Assembly (NCBI RefSeq): GCF_013375555.1
Contig: NZ_JABXWB010000005.1
Coordinates: 372,001-436,000 of the forward strand
DNA: 64,000 nucleotides
Direction: 5' to 3'
Origin: Sphingobium sp. EM0848
Lineage (GTDB): Bacteria; Pseudomonadota; Alphaproteobacteria; Sphingomonadales; Sphingomonadaceae
Part shown: positions 17,446 to 25,262 of the stretch, piece after piece
Position numbering within the stretch: position 1 is the first letter of the stretch
How the letters are laid out: every line of letters begins with the position of its first letter
The notes under the pieces: model-generated
What the model was told of the DNA's origin: nothing
The model's database searches: none
Seen by the model: the letters and a program-made list of their open reading frames with translations, nothing else
Program-made: the position numbers and the translations under genes

Positions 17446-19077
17446 TCAGGCGCGAAGGTCAAGTTCCGCCTCCATGATCCGACGCATTTCGAATTTTTGC
17501 GCTTTACCCGTCACCGTCATTTCGAAGCTTTCGACGATGCGGACATAACGCGGCATCTTGAAATGCGCGATCCGTCCACGGCAATGATCCAATATGTCCT
17601 GCTCGGACAGGCTAACGCCGGATTTAGGAATGATCCAGGTGCAGACTTCCTCGCCATATTTGGCGTCGGCCACGCCGAAGACCTGCGCGTCGGCGATCGC
17701 CGGATGGCGTAACAGAAACTCCTCGATCTCGCGCGGATATATATTCTCGCCGCCCCGGATGATGAGATCCTTGATGCGGCCGGTGATCCGCACATAGCCC
17801 TTCTCGTCCATGGTCGCGAGGTCGCCCGAATGCATCCAGCCCTCGACATCAATCGCCTCGGCCGTACGCTCCGGATCGTTCCAGTAGCCCAGCATCACAG
17901 CATAGCCGCGCGAGCAATATTCACCCTGCTCGCCAAAGGGCAGGATAGTGCCGTCGGGCCCGACAATCTTCGCCTGGGCGTGGGGATGGATGCGTCCGAC
18001 CGTGGCGACCCGCTCCTCCAGTGGATCGTCTGTCACCGTCTGGGTCGTGAGCGGGCTGGTTTCGGTCATGCCGTAGCCGATGGTGATTTGCGTCATGTGC
18101 AGCCGGTCCATCACCTGCCGCATGACCGTCTCCGGACAGGGCGACCCTGCCATGATCCCGGTGCGCAGCGTCGACACATCATGGCCGGCGAGATCGGGAT
18201 GGTTGAGGATGGTGATGAACATGGTCGGCACGCCATGCAGCACGGTGCAGCCCTCCGCCGTGACCGCCTCCAGCACCAGCTTCGGGTCATAGGCCTCGCC
18301 GGGATAGACCATCGCCGCGCCGCTGGTCAGCGCCGCCATATTGCCCAGCACCATGCCGAAACAATGGTAGAGCGGCACCGGGATGCACAGCCGGTCGGCG
18401 GCCGACAGGCGCATCGTCCGGCCCGAGAAATAGCCGTTATTGAGGACGTTGCGATGGGTCAGCGTCGCGCCCTTTGGCTGGCCGGTGGTGCCGCTGGTGA
18501 ACTGGATGTTGATGGGGTCGTTGCGGTCGAGCGTCGCCTCGATGACGGTCAGGCGGTCCGTATCGGCATCGCGCAGCAGGTCGGCCCATGACAGCAGGCC
18601 GTCATGCCGCTCCTCTCCCAACAGGACGATATGGCGCAGGTCGGGCAGCGCTTCCGCCCCGATCTCCCGCAGCATCGCCACATAGTCGCTGCTCTTGAAG
18701 CGCGACGCCGTGACCAGCACGGAGCAGCCCACCTTGTTCAGCGCATAATCGACCTCGCTGGTGCGGTAGGCGGGGTTGATGTTGACCAGGATCGCGCCGA
18801 TCCGCGCCGTGGCAAACTGGATGACCGTCCATTCCGCGCAATTGGGCGCCCAGATGCCGACCCGGTCGCCCTTCCCGACGCCCAGCGCCAGCAGCCCAGT
18901 CGCGGCCCGGTTCACCTCGTCCAGAAATTGCCGCCAGCTCCAGCGAATAGCCTGATGTCGCGACACCAGCGCCAGCCCTTCGCCATTTTCCTCCGCGACC
19001 TTCAGCAAAGCCGTACCGATGGTCATTTCCAGCAGCGGGACGTCGGTGGCGCCCCGCGTGATCGACAGGCCGCTCAT
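17446..19077 (-). CDS. AMP-binding acyl-CoA synthetase (FadD type)
   Basis: A 543-residue adenylate-forming ligase. Motifs: IQFTSGTTGQPKGATLTHRN near residue 190, IGYGMTETSP near 340, hinge ITGRIKDLIIRGGENIYPRE near 430 and catalytic lysine in TVTGKAQKFEMR near 525. It overlaps the aldehyde dehydrogenase stop by four bases (ATGA), so it is translationally coupled. In context it probably activates the acid made from the amine-derived aldehyde, for example a phenylacetate-like or fatty acid. The exact substrate is not visible. Confidence 0.9.
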   Translation of the reverse strand: MSGLSITRGATDVPLLEMTIGTALLKVAEENGEGLALVSRHQAIRWSWRQFLDEVNRAATGLLALGVGKGDRVGIWAPNCAEWTVIQFATARIGAILVNINPAYRTSEVDYALNKVGCSVLVTASRFKSSDYVAMLREIGAEALPDLRHIVLLGEERHDGLLSWADLLRDADTDRLTVIEATLDRNDPINIQFTSGTTGQPKGATLTHRNVLNNGYFSGRTMRLSAADRLCIPVPLYHCFGMVLGNMAALTSGAAMVYPGEAYDPKLVLEAVTAEGCTVLHGVPTMFITILNHPDLAGHDVSTLRTGIMAGSPCPETVMRQVMDRLHMTQITIGYGMTETSPLTTQTVTDDPLEERVATVGRIHPHAQAKIVGPDGTILPFGEQGEYCSRGYAVMLGYWNDPERTAEAIDVEGWMHSGDLATMDEKGYVRITGRIKDLIIRGGENIYPREIEEFLLRHPAIADAQVFGVADAKYGEEVCTWIIPKSGVSLSEQDILDHCRGRIAHFKMPRYVRIVESFEMTVTGKAQKFEMRRIMEAELDLRA

Positions 19078-20477
19078 CGCTTGACGTTGATGACTTGCAG
19101 CTGGGCATATTCGGCCAGCCCTTCTTCGGCCTGCTCGACGCCCAACCCTGAGTTTTTGAAGCCGGCCATGGGGATATGCGGCCCGATGGCGATATGCTGG
19201 TTGACCCAGACCTGCCCGCTTTCGATCCGCGCCGCGATGTCCGAAGCACGCGCCACATCGGCCGACCAGACCGACCCGCCCAGCCCATATTCCGACGCAT
19301 TGGCTCTGGCGATCACATCCTCCACATCATCGAATTTTATGAGCGGCAGGATCGGGCCGAACTGTTCCTCATCAACGATCTTCATGCCGTCGGTCACGTC
19401 GCGCACGATGGTCGGCTGGATGAAATAGCCCGCCCGTTCGATGACCTGACCGCCCGCGATGACCTTGCCTTCTGCCATGGCCGCGTCCAGAAAGCCCTTC
19501 ACCTTCTCATATTGCATGGCGTTCTGAATCGGACCGATCTGCGTGCCCTGCTCCAGTCCGTCGCCCACGATGGCGGCCTGAGCCAGCTTGGCCAGTTCCT
19601 CGCACATCGCGTCGTAGATGTCGGCATGGACATAGGCGCGCTTTACCGCCAAGCAGACCTGCCCGCAATTCAGAAAAGCATTGCCGAAGATCGCCTTAGC
19701 CGTTTCGCGCACATCGACATCCTCCAGCACGATCGCCGGATCATTGCCGCCCAGTTCCAGCGTCACGCGCTTCAGGCTGTCGGCACCACTGGCAGCAATG
19801 CGCTTGCCGGTCGCGGTCGATCCGGTGAAGCCGATCTTGGCGACATCGGGATGGGCGGTCAGATGCGGCCCAAGGTCATTGGCATCGGTGATGATATTGA
19901 CCACGCCAGCCGGGAATATTTCGCGGCAAAGCGCGCCCAGCGCCAGCGCGGTCACCGGGGTTGTGGGCGCAGGTTTCAGGACGATGGCATTGCCGGCCAG
20001 CACTGCCGGACCGATCTTCCAGCAGGCGACCAGCAACGGGAAATTCCAAGCGATGATTCCGACCACAACGCCCAGCGGCCTGTGCTTGACCGCAATATAG
20101 CCGGCCTCATCATCCTGAATCACCCGGTCAGGCAGTTCCAGCGTCGCATAGTGGCGCAGGAAACCCTCGGTCCAGGCAACCTCTCCCTGCGCTTCAGGCA
20201 GCGGCTTGCCCTGTTCCTGCGTCAGCAGGCGCGCCAGTTCGAGACCATTGGCGGCAACCGCATCGGCCAGCGCAACCAGCTTAGCCTGTCGTTCGGCAAA
20301 GGGCACTGCCGCCCAGCCAGGCTGCGCCGCCTTGGCCGCGGCGATGGCTTCATCCGCCTGACGCGCCGAAGCACGAGCCACGGTCGTGAAGGGCACACCG
20401 GTCGCAGGATTGACCACCTCCATCTGCAGCGCACCGTCGACCAGATCGCCGCCGATCAGCAGCTTATAATCCGCCAT
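19074..20477 (-). CDS. Aldehyde dehydrogenase
   Basis: A 467-residue NAD(P)-dependent aldehyde dehydrogenase with the Rossmann loop FTGSTATGKRIAASG near residue 215, the general-base glutamate in LELGGNDPAIVLEDVDV near 250 and the catalytic cysteine in NCGQVCLAVKRAYVH near 285. Length and C-terminal bridging motif are standard. It follows the TonB receptor by 42 bp, across a strong hairpin, with AAGGAGAGGAAG before ATG. In the amine operon it should oxidise the aldehyde released by the amine dehydrogenase to the acid (inference from order). Confidence 0.92.
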   Translation of the reverse strand: MADYKLLIGGDLVDGALQMEVVNPATGVPFTTVARASARQADEAIAAAKAAQPGWAAVPFAERQAKLVALADAVAANGLELARLLTQEQGKPLPEAQGEVAWTEGFLRHYATLELPDRVIQDDEAGYIAVKHRPLGVVVGIIAWNFPLLVACWKIGPAVLAGNAIVLKPAPTTPVTALALGALCREIFPAGVVNIITDANDLGPHLTAHPDVAKIGFTGSTATGKRIAASGADSLKRVTLELGGNDPAIVLEDVDVRETAKAIFGNAFLNCGQVCLAVKRAYVHADIYDAMCEELAKLAQAAIVGDGLEQGTQIGPIQNAMQYEKVKGFLDAAMAEGKVIAGGQVIERAGYFIQPTIVRDVTDGMKIVDEEQFGPILPLIKFDDVEDVIARANASEYGLGGSVWSADVARASDIAARIESGQVWVNQHIAIGPHIPMAGFKNSGLGVEQAEEGLAEYAQLQVINVKR

Positions 20478-20491
20478 CTTCCTCTCCTTTG

Positions 20492-20513
20492 GGGAGCCGG
20501 TCGTCCGGCTCCC
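20492..20513 (-). terminator. Intercistronic hairpin after TonB-receptor gene
   Basis: GGGAGCCGG, four-base loop, CCGGCTCCC: a perfect nine-pair stem just after the receptor stop and before the aldehyde dehydrogenase ribosome site. There is no U-tract in the operon direction, so partial attenuation or 3'-end stabilisation of the upstream message is more likely than full termination. Confidence 0.6.
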
Positions 20514-20519
20514 ATTATT

Positions 20520-22697
20520 TTAGAATTTCGCGCCAACCGTTACACCATAGCTGCGCGGATTGCCGATATGGTTATAATCGAAGCCAAAGCCCGCGAGCAA
20601 ATCGACCCGTGAAGTGAAGTAGAACTTCTTGGTCAGATTCTTCGCCCAGAGAGAGGCGTTGAAACGCCCATTCTTGCTTTCCCAGTCAATATGGCCGCTG
20701 AGCAGGGCATAACCCTTTTGCTTCAGGCGGGGGATATTGAGCACTTCGAAATATTGGCTCGACTGATAAGCGACTTCGGGATGGACCGAGATATTGCCGA
20801 AGCTGCCGTCCACCACCGTCCAGTCGATCCCGCCATTCAACGTCAGGGCCGGTGCATTGGACAGATGATTGCCCGACACGTCAACGCCGCTGACGGTGCC
20901 CTGCTTGATCTTCGCCGAAAGCAGCCCCATGCCCGCACGCATGGTCAGATCGTCGGTCGCCCGAATGGTCAGTTCAGCTTCGCCGCCATAGATACGCGAC
21001 TTGGGAATATTGAGAAGTGTCTGCGCGGCGCTTGCAGGATCGACGTTGATGAACTGCTGGTTCTTGTAATCATAATAGAAAACCGCAGCATTTAGCGTGA
21101 CTCGGCGATCCCAGAACTGAGTCTTTGCACCCAGTTCATAGGATGTGACCTGCTCCGCCTTGGCAACCGACAGTTCCGACGGATCAAAAAATGCCTGAGC
21201 ATTAAAGCTCGGTGCGCGATATCCACGGCTGACACTGACATAGATCAGATTACCGCCTGCCAGCTTATAGTCGACGCCGATCTTGCCTGAGAAATTATCC
21301 TTCTTGAAGCGGAGGTCCGACAGAGGAATGAGTGTTGCGACAACATTATTGTCCACACCCAGCGCCTGCGAAATGAAGCCGCTCTGTCGCCCCGTATCAT
21401 GGGTATAGCGCAGGCCACCGCGTAGCGTGACAGCCTCCCCGATCTTATATTTGAGATCAGAATAGATGGCGTAGCTCTTCTTGACCTGATCGAACTGGTT
21501 CTGGATTTTGCAGGCAACGGGCAAGCCGTCTGCACAATCCTGCCCATTGATCACGCCGTCTTCATTGACATCGACATCTGTAGCGATTTCGAAAGCAGTG
21601 CGATTGAACACTTTTTCCCGATTGAAGTAGGCACCCAGAATGAAGTCGAACGGGCCTCCAGTGTCACTGGTCAGGCGCAGGTCCTGCGCGAATTGGCTGG
21701 CCTTGTCATAATAGGGGATTTCCAGCAGTTTCGAGGCCGTCCCGTCTGTATCCTCCCGGAAGAAGAGCTTGCCTCGGTCATAGGAAGTAATGCTGGTCAG
21801 CGCCAGACTGTCGGAAAGATCGACATTGGTTGTCAGAGCCACCGAAGTCGTGCGCGCGCGGCGTCGGTCAGGCACGTCGGAGGCGATCTGCCAACGCGAC
21901 AGGCCGGGACGGTTTATGGCTTCGGGCTGCGCATAAATGCCGTAATTTTGGGGATTCTGGAAACTGGTCGACGCGCGCAGAACAAAGGTCAGCCCCTCGA
22001 CTGGCTCAGCCTTCAGCGTGCCGCGCACCGCATATTCACGGGTGCTGGCAAGGTCAGGCATTCCCGGAACGACATTCTTGAACCAGCCGTCCGCCCGCGC
22101 AAAGGTGCCTGCCACGCGCAGCGCGGCCTTTTCACCCAGCGGGACATTGACCGCGCCATTGGCCTCATAGCGGCTATAATTGCCATATCCCAGGTTGATA
22201 TAGCCGCTGGTCTCGCCCAGCTTTGCCTCGCGGCTGATGATGTTGACCGCGCCGCCCGTCGTGTTCTTGCCATAGAGCGTACCCTGCGGTCCGCGCAACA
22301 CTTCGACCCGTTCCAGATCGTACATGGCGACGCCCAGAAAGGCGAAATTTCCCTTATAGACTTCATCATAATAGGTTGCGACCGGGCTGGACTGGTTAAG
22401 GCTATAGTCCGACATTGAAACGCCACGTAGAGCGAAGATCGGTGTGTTGTCTCCAACGATCGACGTCAGTTGAAGATTGGCAACCTTGGTCACAAGACTA
22501 TCGACATTGCTGATGCGTGACTTGGCCAGACTATCGCCACCGATCGCGGAAACAGAAATCGGCACCGATTGCACATTTTCTGATCGCTTGGCAGCCGTCA
22601 CGACGATTTCGCCCTGCGGCGTCTCCTGTGCGAGCGCCTGTCCTGACAGGACAAGGCTGGTCAAGGCGACTGCTACCCCTAGATAATGTTCCCCCAT
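20520..22697 (-). CDS. TonB-dependent receptor of the amine operon
   Basis: A 725-residue outer-membrane receptor with a signal peptide (cleavage near QALA-QE), a TonB-box-like EIVVTAAKR, plug domain with VEVLRGPQGTLYGKNTTGGA near residue 125 and a barrel ending GVTVGAKF with terminal Phe. The ATG follows GGAGGATAAGTCC. It lies 15 bp after the cytochrome genes inside the amine dehydrogenase operon, so it probably imports the amine or a larger molecule that carries it. Energised transport of a simple amine would be unusual, because small amines cross porins. Confidence 0.9.
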   Translation of the reverse strand: MGEHYLGVAVALTSLVLSGQALAQETPQGEIVVTAAKRSENVQSVPISVSAIGGDSLAKSRISNVDSLVTKVANLQLTSIVGDNTPIFALRGVSMSDYSLNQSSPVATYYDEVYKGNFAFLGVAMYDLERVEVLRGPQGTLYGKNTTGGAVNIISREAKLGETSGYINLGYGNYSRYEANGAVNVPLGEKAALRVAGTFARADGWFKNVVPGMPDLASTREYAVRGTLKAEPVEGLTFVLRASTSFQNPQNYGIYAQPEAINRPGLSRWQIASDVPDRRRARTTSVALTTNVDLSDSLALTSITSYDRGKLFFREDTDGTASKLLEIPYYDKASQFAQDLRLTSDTGGPFDFILGAYFNREKVFNRTAFEIATDVDVNEDGVINGQDCADGLPVACKIQNQFDQVKKSYAIYSDLKYKIGEAVTLRGGLRYTHDTGRQSGFISQALGVDNNVVATLIPLSDLRFKKDNFSGKIGVDYKLAGGNLIYVSVSRGYRAPSFNAQAFFDPSELSVAKAEQVTSYELGAKTQFWDRRVTLNAAVFYYDYKNQQFINVDPASAAQTLLNIPKSRIYGGEAELTIRATDDLTMRAGMGLLSAKIKQGTVSGVDVSGNHLSNAPALTLNGGIDWTVVDGSFGNISVHPEVAYQSSQYFEVLNIPRLKQKGYALLSGHIDWESKNGRFNASLWAKNLTKKFYFTSRVDLLAGFGFDYNHIGNPRSYGVTVGAKF

Positions 22698-22712
22698 GGA
22701 CTTATCCTCCGT

Positions 22713-23183
22713 TCATGGTTTTCCCTGTTCCGATCCTGCATTTTCAAATTCTGCGACCAGCCGCGCTCTTGTAGCGACGCGGTCGAGCCGCAGGGGATTG
22801 CGCCGCAGCGCGCCGATTTCCTCGGCCGTATAGGGCCTGAAATCGGGAGGCAGATGCTCTGCGTCGAATCTGTGCAACGTCCAGTTGACCAGTTCCGCCA
22901 GCCGCCTGTCGTCCAGATTGACGGTCGCAACGCCGGGCACCTGGCCGACAAATTCCCGCCCGCCCGGCACCGTCAGGAAACGGCCGACAATGCCGCGCAT
23001 CGGCGGGTTGGAACGGTCATCTCCACCACCGTCCGGGCGATGGCAGCCCTGACACTTCAATATATAGTCCTGATGGGCCTGGGCGGCATTGGTGACACCC
23101 GGTATCGGCTGCTCGCCCGCCCGCGCCGCCAGCGCTACGGTCATCGCAGCAAAGGCCGTCAGGACGAGCGGCGCACCTTTCAT
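22713..23183 (-). CDS. Periplasmic monohaem cytochrome c
   Basis: A 156-residue protein with a signal peptide (MKGAPLVLTAFAAMTVALAA) and one haem site C-Q-G-C-H near residue 45; a possible axial methionine is in NPPMRGIVG. Only one CxxCH is present, so it is not a MauG-type dihaem enzyme. It starts inside the end of the neighbouring cytochrome gene (four-base overlap). Likely an electron acceptor from the quinoprotein amine dehydrogenase or the next carrier toward the oxidase. Confidence 0.85.
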   Translation of the reverse strand: MKGAPLVLTAFAAMTVALAARAGEQPIPGVTNAAQAHQDYILKCQGCHRPDGGGDDRSNPPMRGIVGRFLTVPGGREFVGQVPGVATVNLDDRRLAELVNWTLHRFDAEHLPPDFRPYTAEEIGALRRNPLRLDRVATRARLVAEFENAGSEQGKP

Positions 23184-23635
23184 TTGCCGCCCGCTCCTTC
23201 ATGCAGCTTCGCGACATCTGCAGCACTCAATCCGCCGCCACCCGCCCGATAACCGGCGACCTCCTTGTCGGTGAAGGGGCGAAAGGCCGGGCCAGCCTTG
23301 GCGATGGTGCCGCCGACATGGTTCAGCACGGCCGCGATGCCCGCATCGTCCAGCCCGCCCTGCGCAGGCATCATGCCGCGATAGGGCTTGCCCTCCACCA
23401 TGATCGGGCCATTCAGCCCCTTGATCACGGCCAGCGCCAGATAGCGGCGTCCTTCCGGCCTGGCCGCCAGCAAGCGAAAATCGGCATTGAGCGGCGGATA
23501 GGCCCCCGGCACGCCTGCTCCCGTCCGGGTGTGGCAGGCAGCGCAACGGTTATAGATGGTCGCACCATCAGGCGCGGCATGGGCAGGCGCGAAGGCCATG
23601 AACGCGACCGGCAGAACGGACAGAAGCGGCCTCAT
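23180..23635 (-). CDS. Periplasmic monohaem cytochrome c
   Basis: A 151-residue class I cytochrome c with signal peptide (MRPLLSVLPVAFMAFAPAHA), haem site C-A-A-C-H near residue 31 and the axial methionine region MMPAQGGLDDAGIAAVLNHV. The ATG at 23635 overlaps the stop of the light-subunit gene as ATGA. A longer frame starting at 23680 lies inside that gene and is rejected. The position directly after the light-subunit gene is where amicyanin (mauC) sits in methylamine clusters, so it may be the direct electron acceptor of the TTQ enzyme (inference). Confidence 0.87.
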   Translation of the reverse strand: MRPLLSVLPVAFMAFAPAHAAPDGATIYNRCAACHTRTGAGVPGAYPPLNADFRLLAARPEGRRYLALAVIKGLNGPIMVEGKPYRGMMPAQGGLDDAGIAAVLNHVGGTIAKAGPAFRPFTDKEVAGYRAGGGGLSAADVAKLHEGAGGK

Positions 23636-24177
23636 TTCGGCTGCTCCAGTGCGGTGCCGACAATCGCCGCGACCGAGCAATTATAAACGCTGCTCTCCGT
23701 GCCCAGGCACCAATTATAATCGTTGTTGGACTGGGGCCGGACTTGCGGCCGATCGCCCTCGTTGCGATTGCACAGGCACTGGCCGCAGGATGTCGTGCCG
23801 CAACAGTCATTGTAGCTGATGATATAGGCGCGGCCGTCCGCCGGGTTGGTGCAGGTGCCGATCCAGGTGATCGGCGACATTTCCGTGCCCGGCGGGCAGC
23901 TGTTCACCGTCCCGCCGCAGCAGGAACAGAGGAAGCCGTCGATCGCGCAATAGCGCCAATAATCGCAGCTCGCCTGATTGCCGGGATCCTGCATCGTGCC
24001 CGACGTCATTTCCGGGCGCGCGGCATCGGGGTGGGTGGCAGCGCGCGCCACCGGCAGGGCGGGAAAGGCGGCTGCGCCTGTCATCCCAGCCCCCAGCCAG
24101 GCGAGCAGTGAACGACGGGACGTGCTGCGCGCAACGCCCCGCGCCAACTTTTCGGTCAGCTTGTCAAAACCGGCCAT
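23632..24177 (-). CDS. aauA: Aromatic amine dehydrogenase light (TTQ) subunit
   Basis: A 181-residue precursor of the small catalytic subunit of tryptophan tryptophylquinone amine dehydrogenases. A Tat-type signal (SRRSLLAWLG, R21-R22) is followed by a mature part with fourteen cysteines for the disulfide web. The cofactor tryptophans correspond to W105 (PITWIGTC) and W156 (NNDYNWCLG), and the catalytic aspartate to D124 (NDCCG). The signatures GFLCSCCGGT and SPITWIGTC match the aralkylamine enzyme of Alcaligenes faecalis more closely than methylamine dehydrogenase, from memory of those sequences. The conserved threonine after the last cysteine is serine here (S168). Product acts in the periplasm with the heavy subunit. 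Confidence 0.92.
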   Translation of the reverse strand: MAGFDKLTEKLARGVARSTSRRSLLAWLGAGMTGAAAFPALPVARAATHPDAARPEMTSGTMQDPGNQASCDYWRYCAIDGFLCSCCGGTVNSCPPGTEMSPITWIGTCTNPADGRAYIISYNDCCGTTSCGQCLCNRNEGDRPQVRPQSNNDYNWCLGTESSVYNCSVAAIVGTALEQPK

Positions 24178-24180
24178 GGG

Positions 24181-24771
24181 TCAGGCCTCCTTCCGGCGAC
24201 GGGCGAGGAAATCCTGGATCGACGCGACACCGCGCTCCTTCGCCTCGAACAGGCTTTCCAGATGCTCGCGGCTGTTGATGAGGCCCAGAGAGGCAACCTT
24301 GCCACCTTCATCCAGCAGGACCGCATAGGGCAGCTTCGCCACGCCGTAGGCCCGGCCCAGCGCCTCGGACAATATTAGCGGCAACCCCTCCAGCCCATGC
24401 TCGGTCGCCATGGCGCGATAGGCGGACTTCGACCCGTCGCCAGCGATCACCACATCGATCCAATCCGCTTCGGCCCGCGCAGCCGACCGCAGTACTGGCA
24501 TCAGCGACTTGCAGATCGAACAGTCCGGAGAGGCAAAGAAGAGAAGCTGGCTACGCCCGTCTCGCTTGCCCCCGATGGTGAGCTTTGCATTGTCAATGGT
24601 GGTGACATCCATCGGCGTCGCCGTTTCACCGATCTTCACGCCCTGATGCAGGGTTAGTGCACCGGCTGGGGCGATCCGCTCGTGCAGGATACCGACCTGC
24701 CGCGCGAGTGCGGCGATGAGCAGCGCCTGGGCAACGACCGCCGCCCACAGCAAAATCTGGGAAGTCAGCAT
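24181..24771 (-). CDS. mauD: Amine dehydrogenase maturation protein MauD-like
   Basis: A 196-residue membrane-anchored thioredoxin-fold protein: N-terminal hydrophobic helix (residues 4-22) and active-site FFASPDCSICKSLMPV with a C-x-x-C pair. MauD helps form or correct the disulfides of the light subunit. The ATG at 24771 overlaps the MauE stop by one base (TGATG); a longer in-frame start at 24984 lies within mauE and is rejected. The gene ends three bases before aauA. Confidence 0.9.
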   Translation of the reverse strand: MLTSQILLWAAVVAQALLIAALARQVGILHERIAPAGALTLHQGVKIGETATPMDVTTIDNAKLTIGGKRDGRSQLLFFASPDCSICKSLMPVLRSAARAEADWIDVVIAGDGSKSAYRAMATEHGLEGLPLILSEALGRAYGVAKLPYAVLLDEGGKVASLGLINSREHLESLFEAKERGVASIQDFLARRRKEA

Positions 24772-25262
24772 CAGTTTTTCCTCCACGAAGGCTGGGGAAT
24801 GGCGAGAATTTCCGAAGCGCCCAGAAAGAGCGCCAGAAAAGCGGCGGCGGCGAAGGGCGCGTCCAGCGTGAACGGCGCCTGCGGGACAAGAACCGCTCCA
24901 GCAGCCAACAGCGCCAGCGCGACCGGCCGCAGGATCTGCGCCAGACCGACGGGCCGTTCCCGTGCCACCAGATCGCATCCGCAATCAAGCGACTGACCGC
25001 GACGGCGCAGCAAGGCCAGCGCATAGCCTGCCCAGAGCGCGATAGCGATGACTGCCCCGACAAGGCGCAAGGCCGGCACCAGCCAGCATAGCGCGGCGGT
25101 CATTTCTGCCGCTCCCGCCGCGATCAGCAGCAGCGGCCCGGCCTGCTGGCGAGCCCCGGCCAGACGCGCCGCGGCCAGAGCGAGCCGCTCGCGGTCCACC
25201 GCCTTGTGCACCGCCGACATACCCAGCAGCATCGCGAGGAAGAGAGGCAGCGCCGCCATCAC
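24771..25262 (-). CDS. mauE: Amine dehydrogenase accessory membrane protein MauE
   Basis: A 163-residue protein with four hydrophobic segments (about residues 4-20, 42-60, 65-83 and 105-150) and a cysteine pair in LDCGCDLVARERPVG between segments. MauE belongs to the DoxX/VKOR-like membrane proteins that pass oxidising power to MauD for light-subunit disulfides. It overlaps the heavy-subunit gene by four bases at its start and mauD by one at its end, so the cluster is tightly coupled. Confidence 0.88.
   Translation of the reverse strand: MMAALPLFLAMLLGMSAVHKAVDRERLALAAARLAGARQQAGPLLLIAAGAAEMTAALCWLVPALRLVGAVIAIALWAGYALALLRRRGQSLDCGCDLVARERPVGLAQILRPVALALLAAGAVLVPQAPFTLDAPFAAAAFLALFLGASEILAIPQPSWRKN

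Noticed and set aside
19176..20612. Plus-strand open frame of 478 codons
   Set aside because: Antisense to the aldehyde dehydrogenase, which carries all catalytic motifs.
22713..23635. The two adjacent cytochrome genes as a split dihaem MauG
   Set aside because: Each has its own signal peptide, ribosome site and a single CxxCH, and together they lack MauG length and sequence features.
24772..24984. N-terminal extension of MauD to 267 residues
   Set aside because: It would lie inside mauE in another frame, and the internal ATG at 24771 gives the normal anchored MauD with stop-start overlap.
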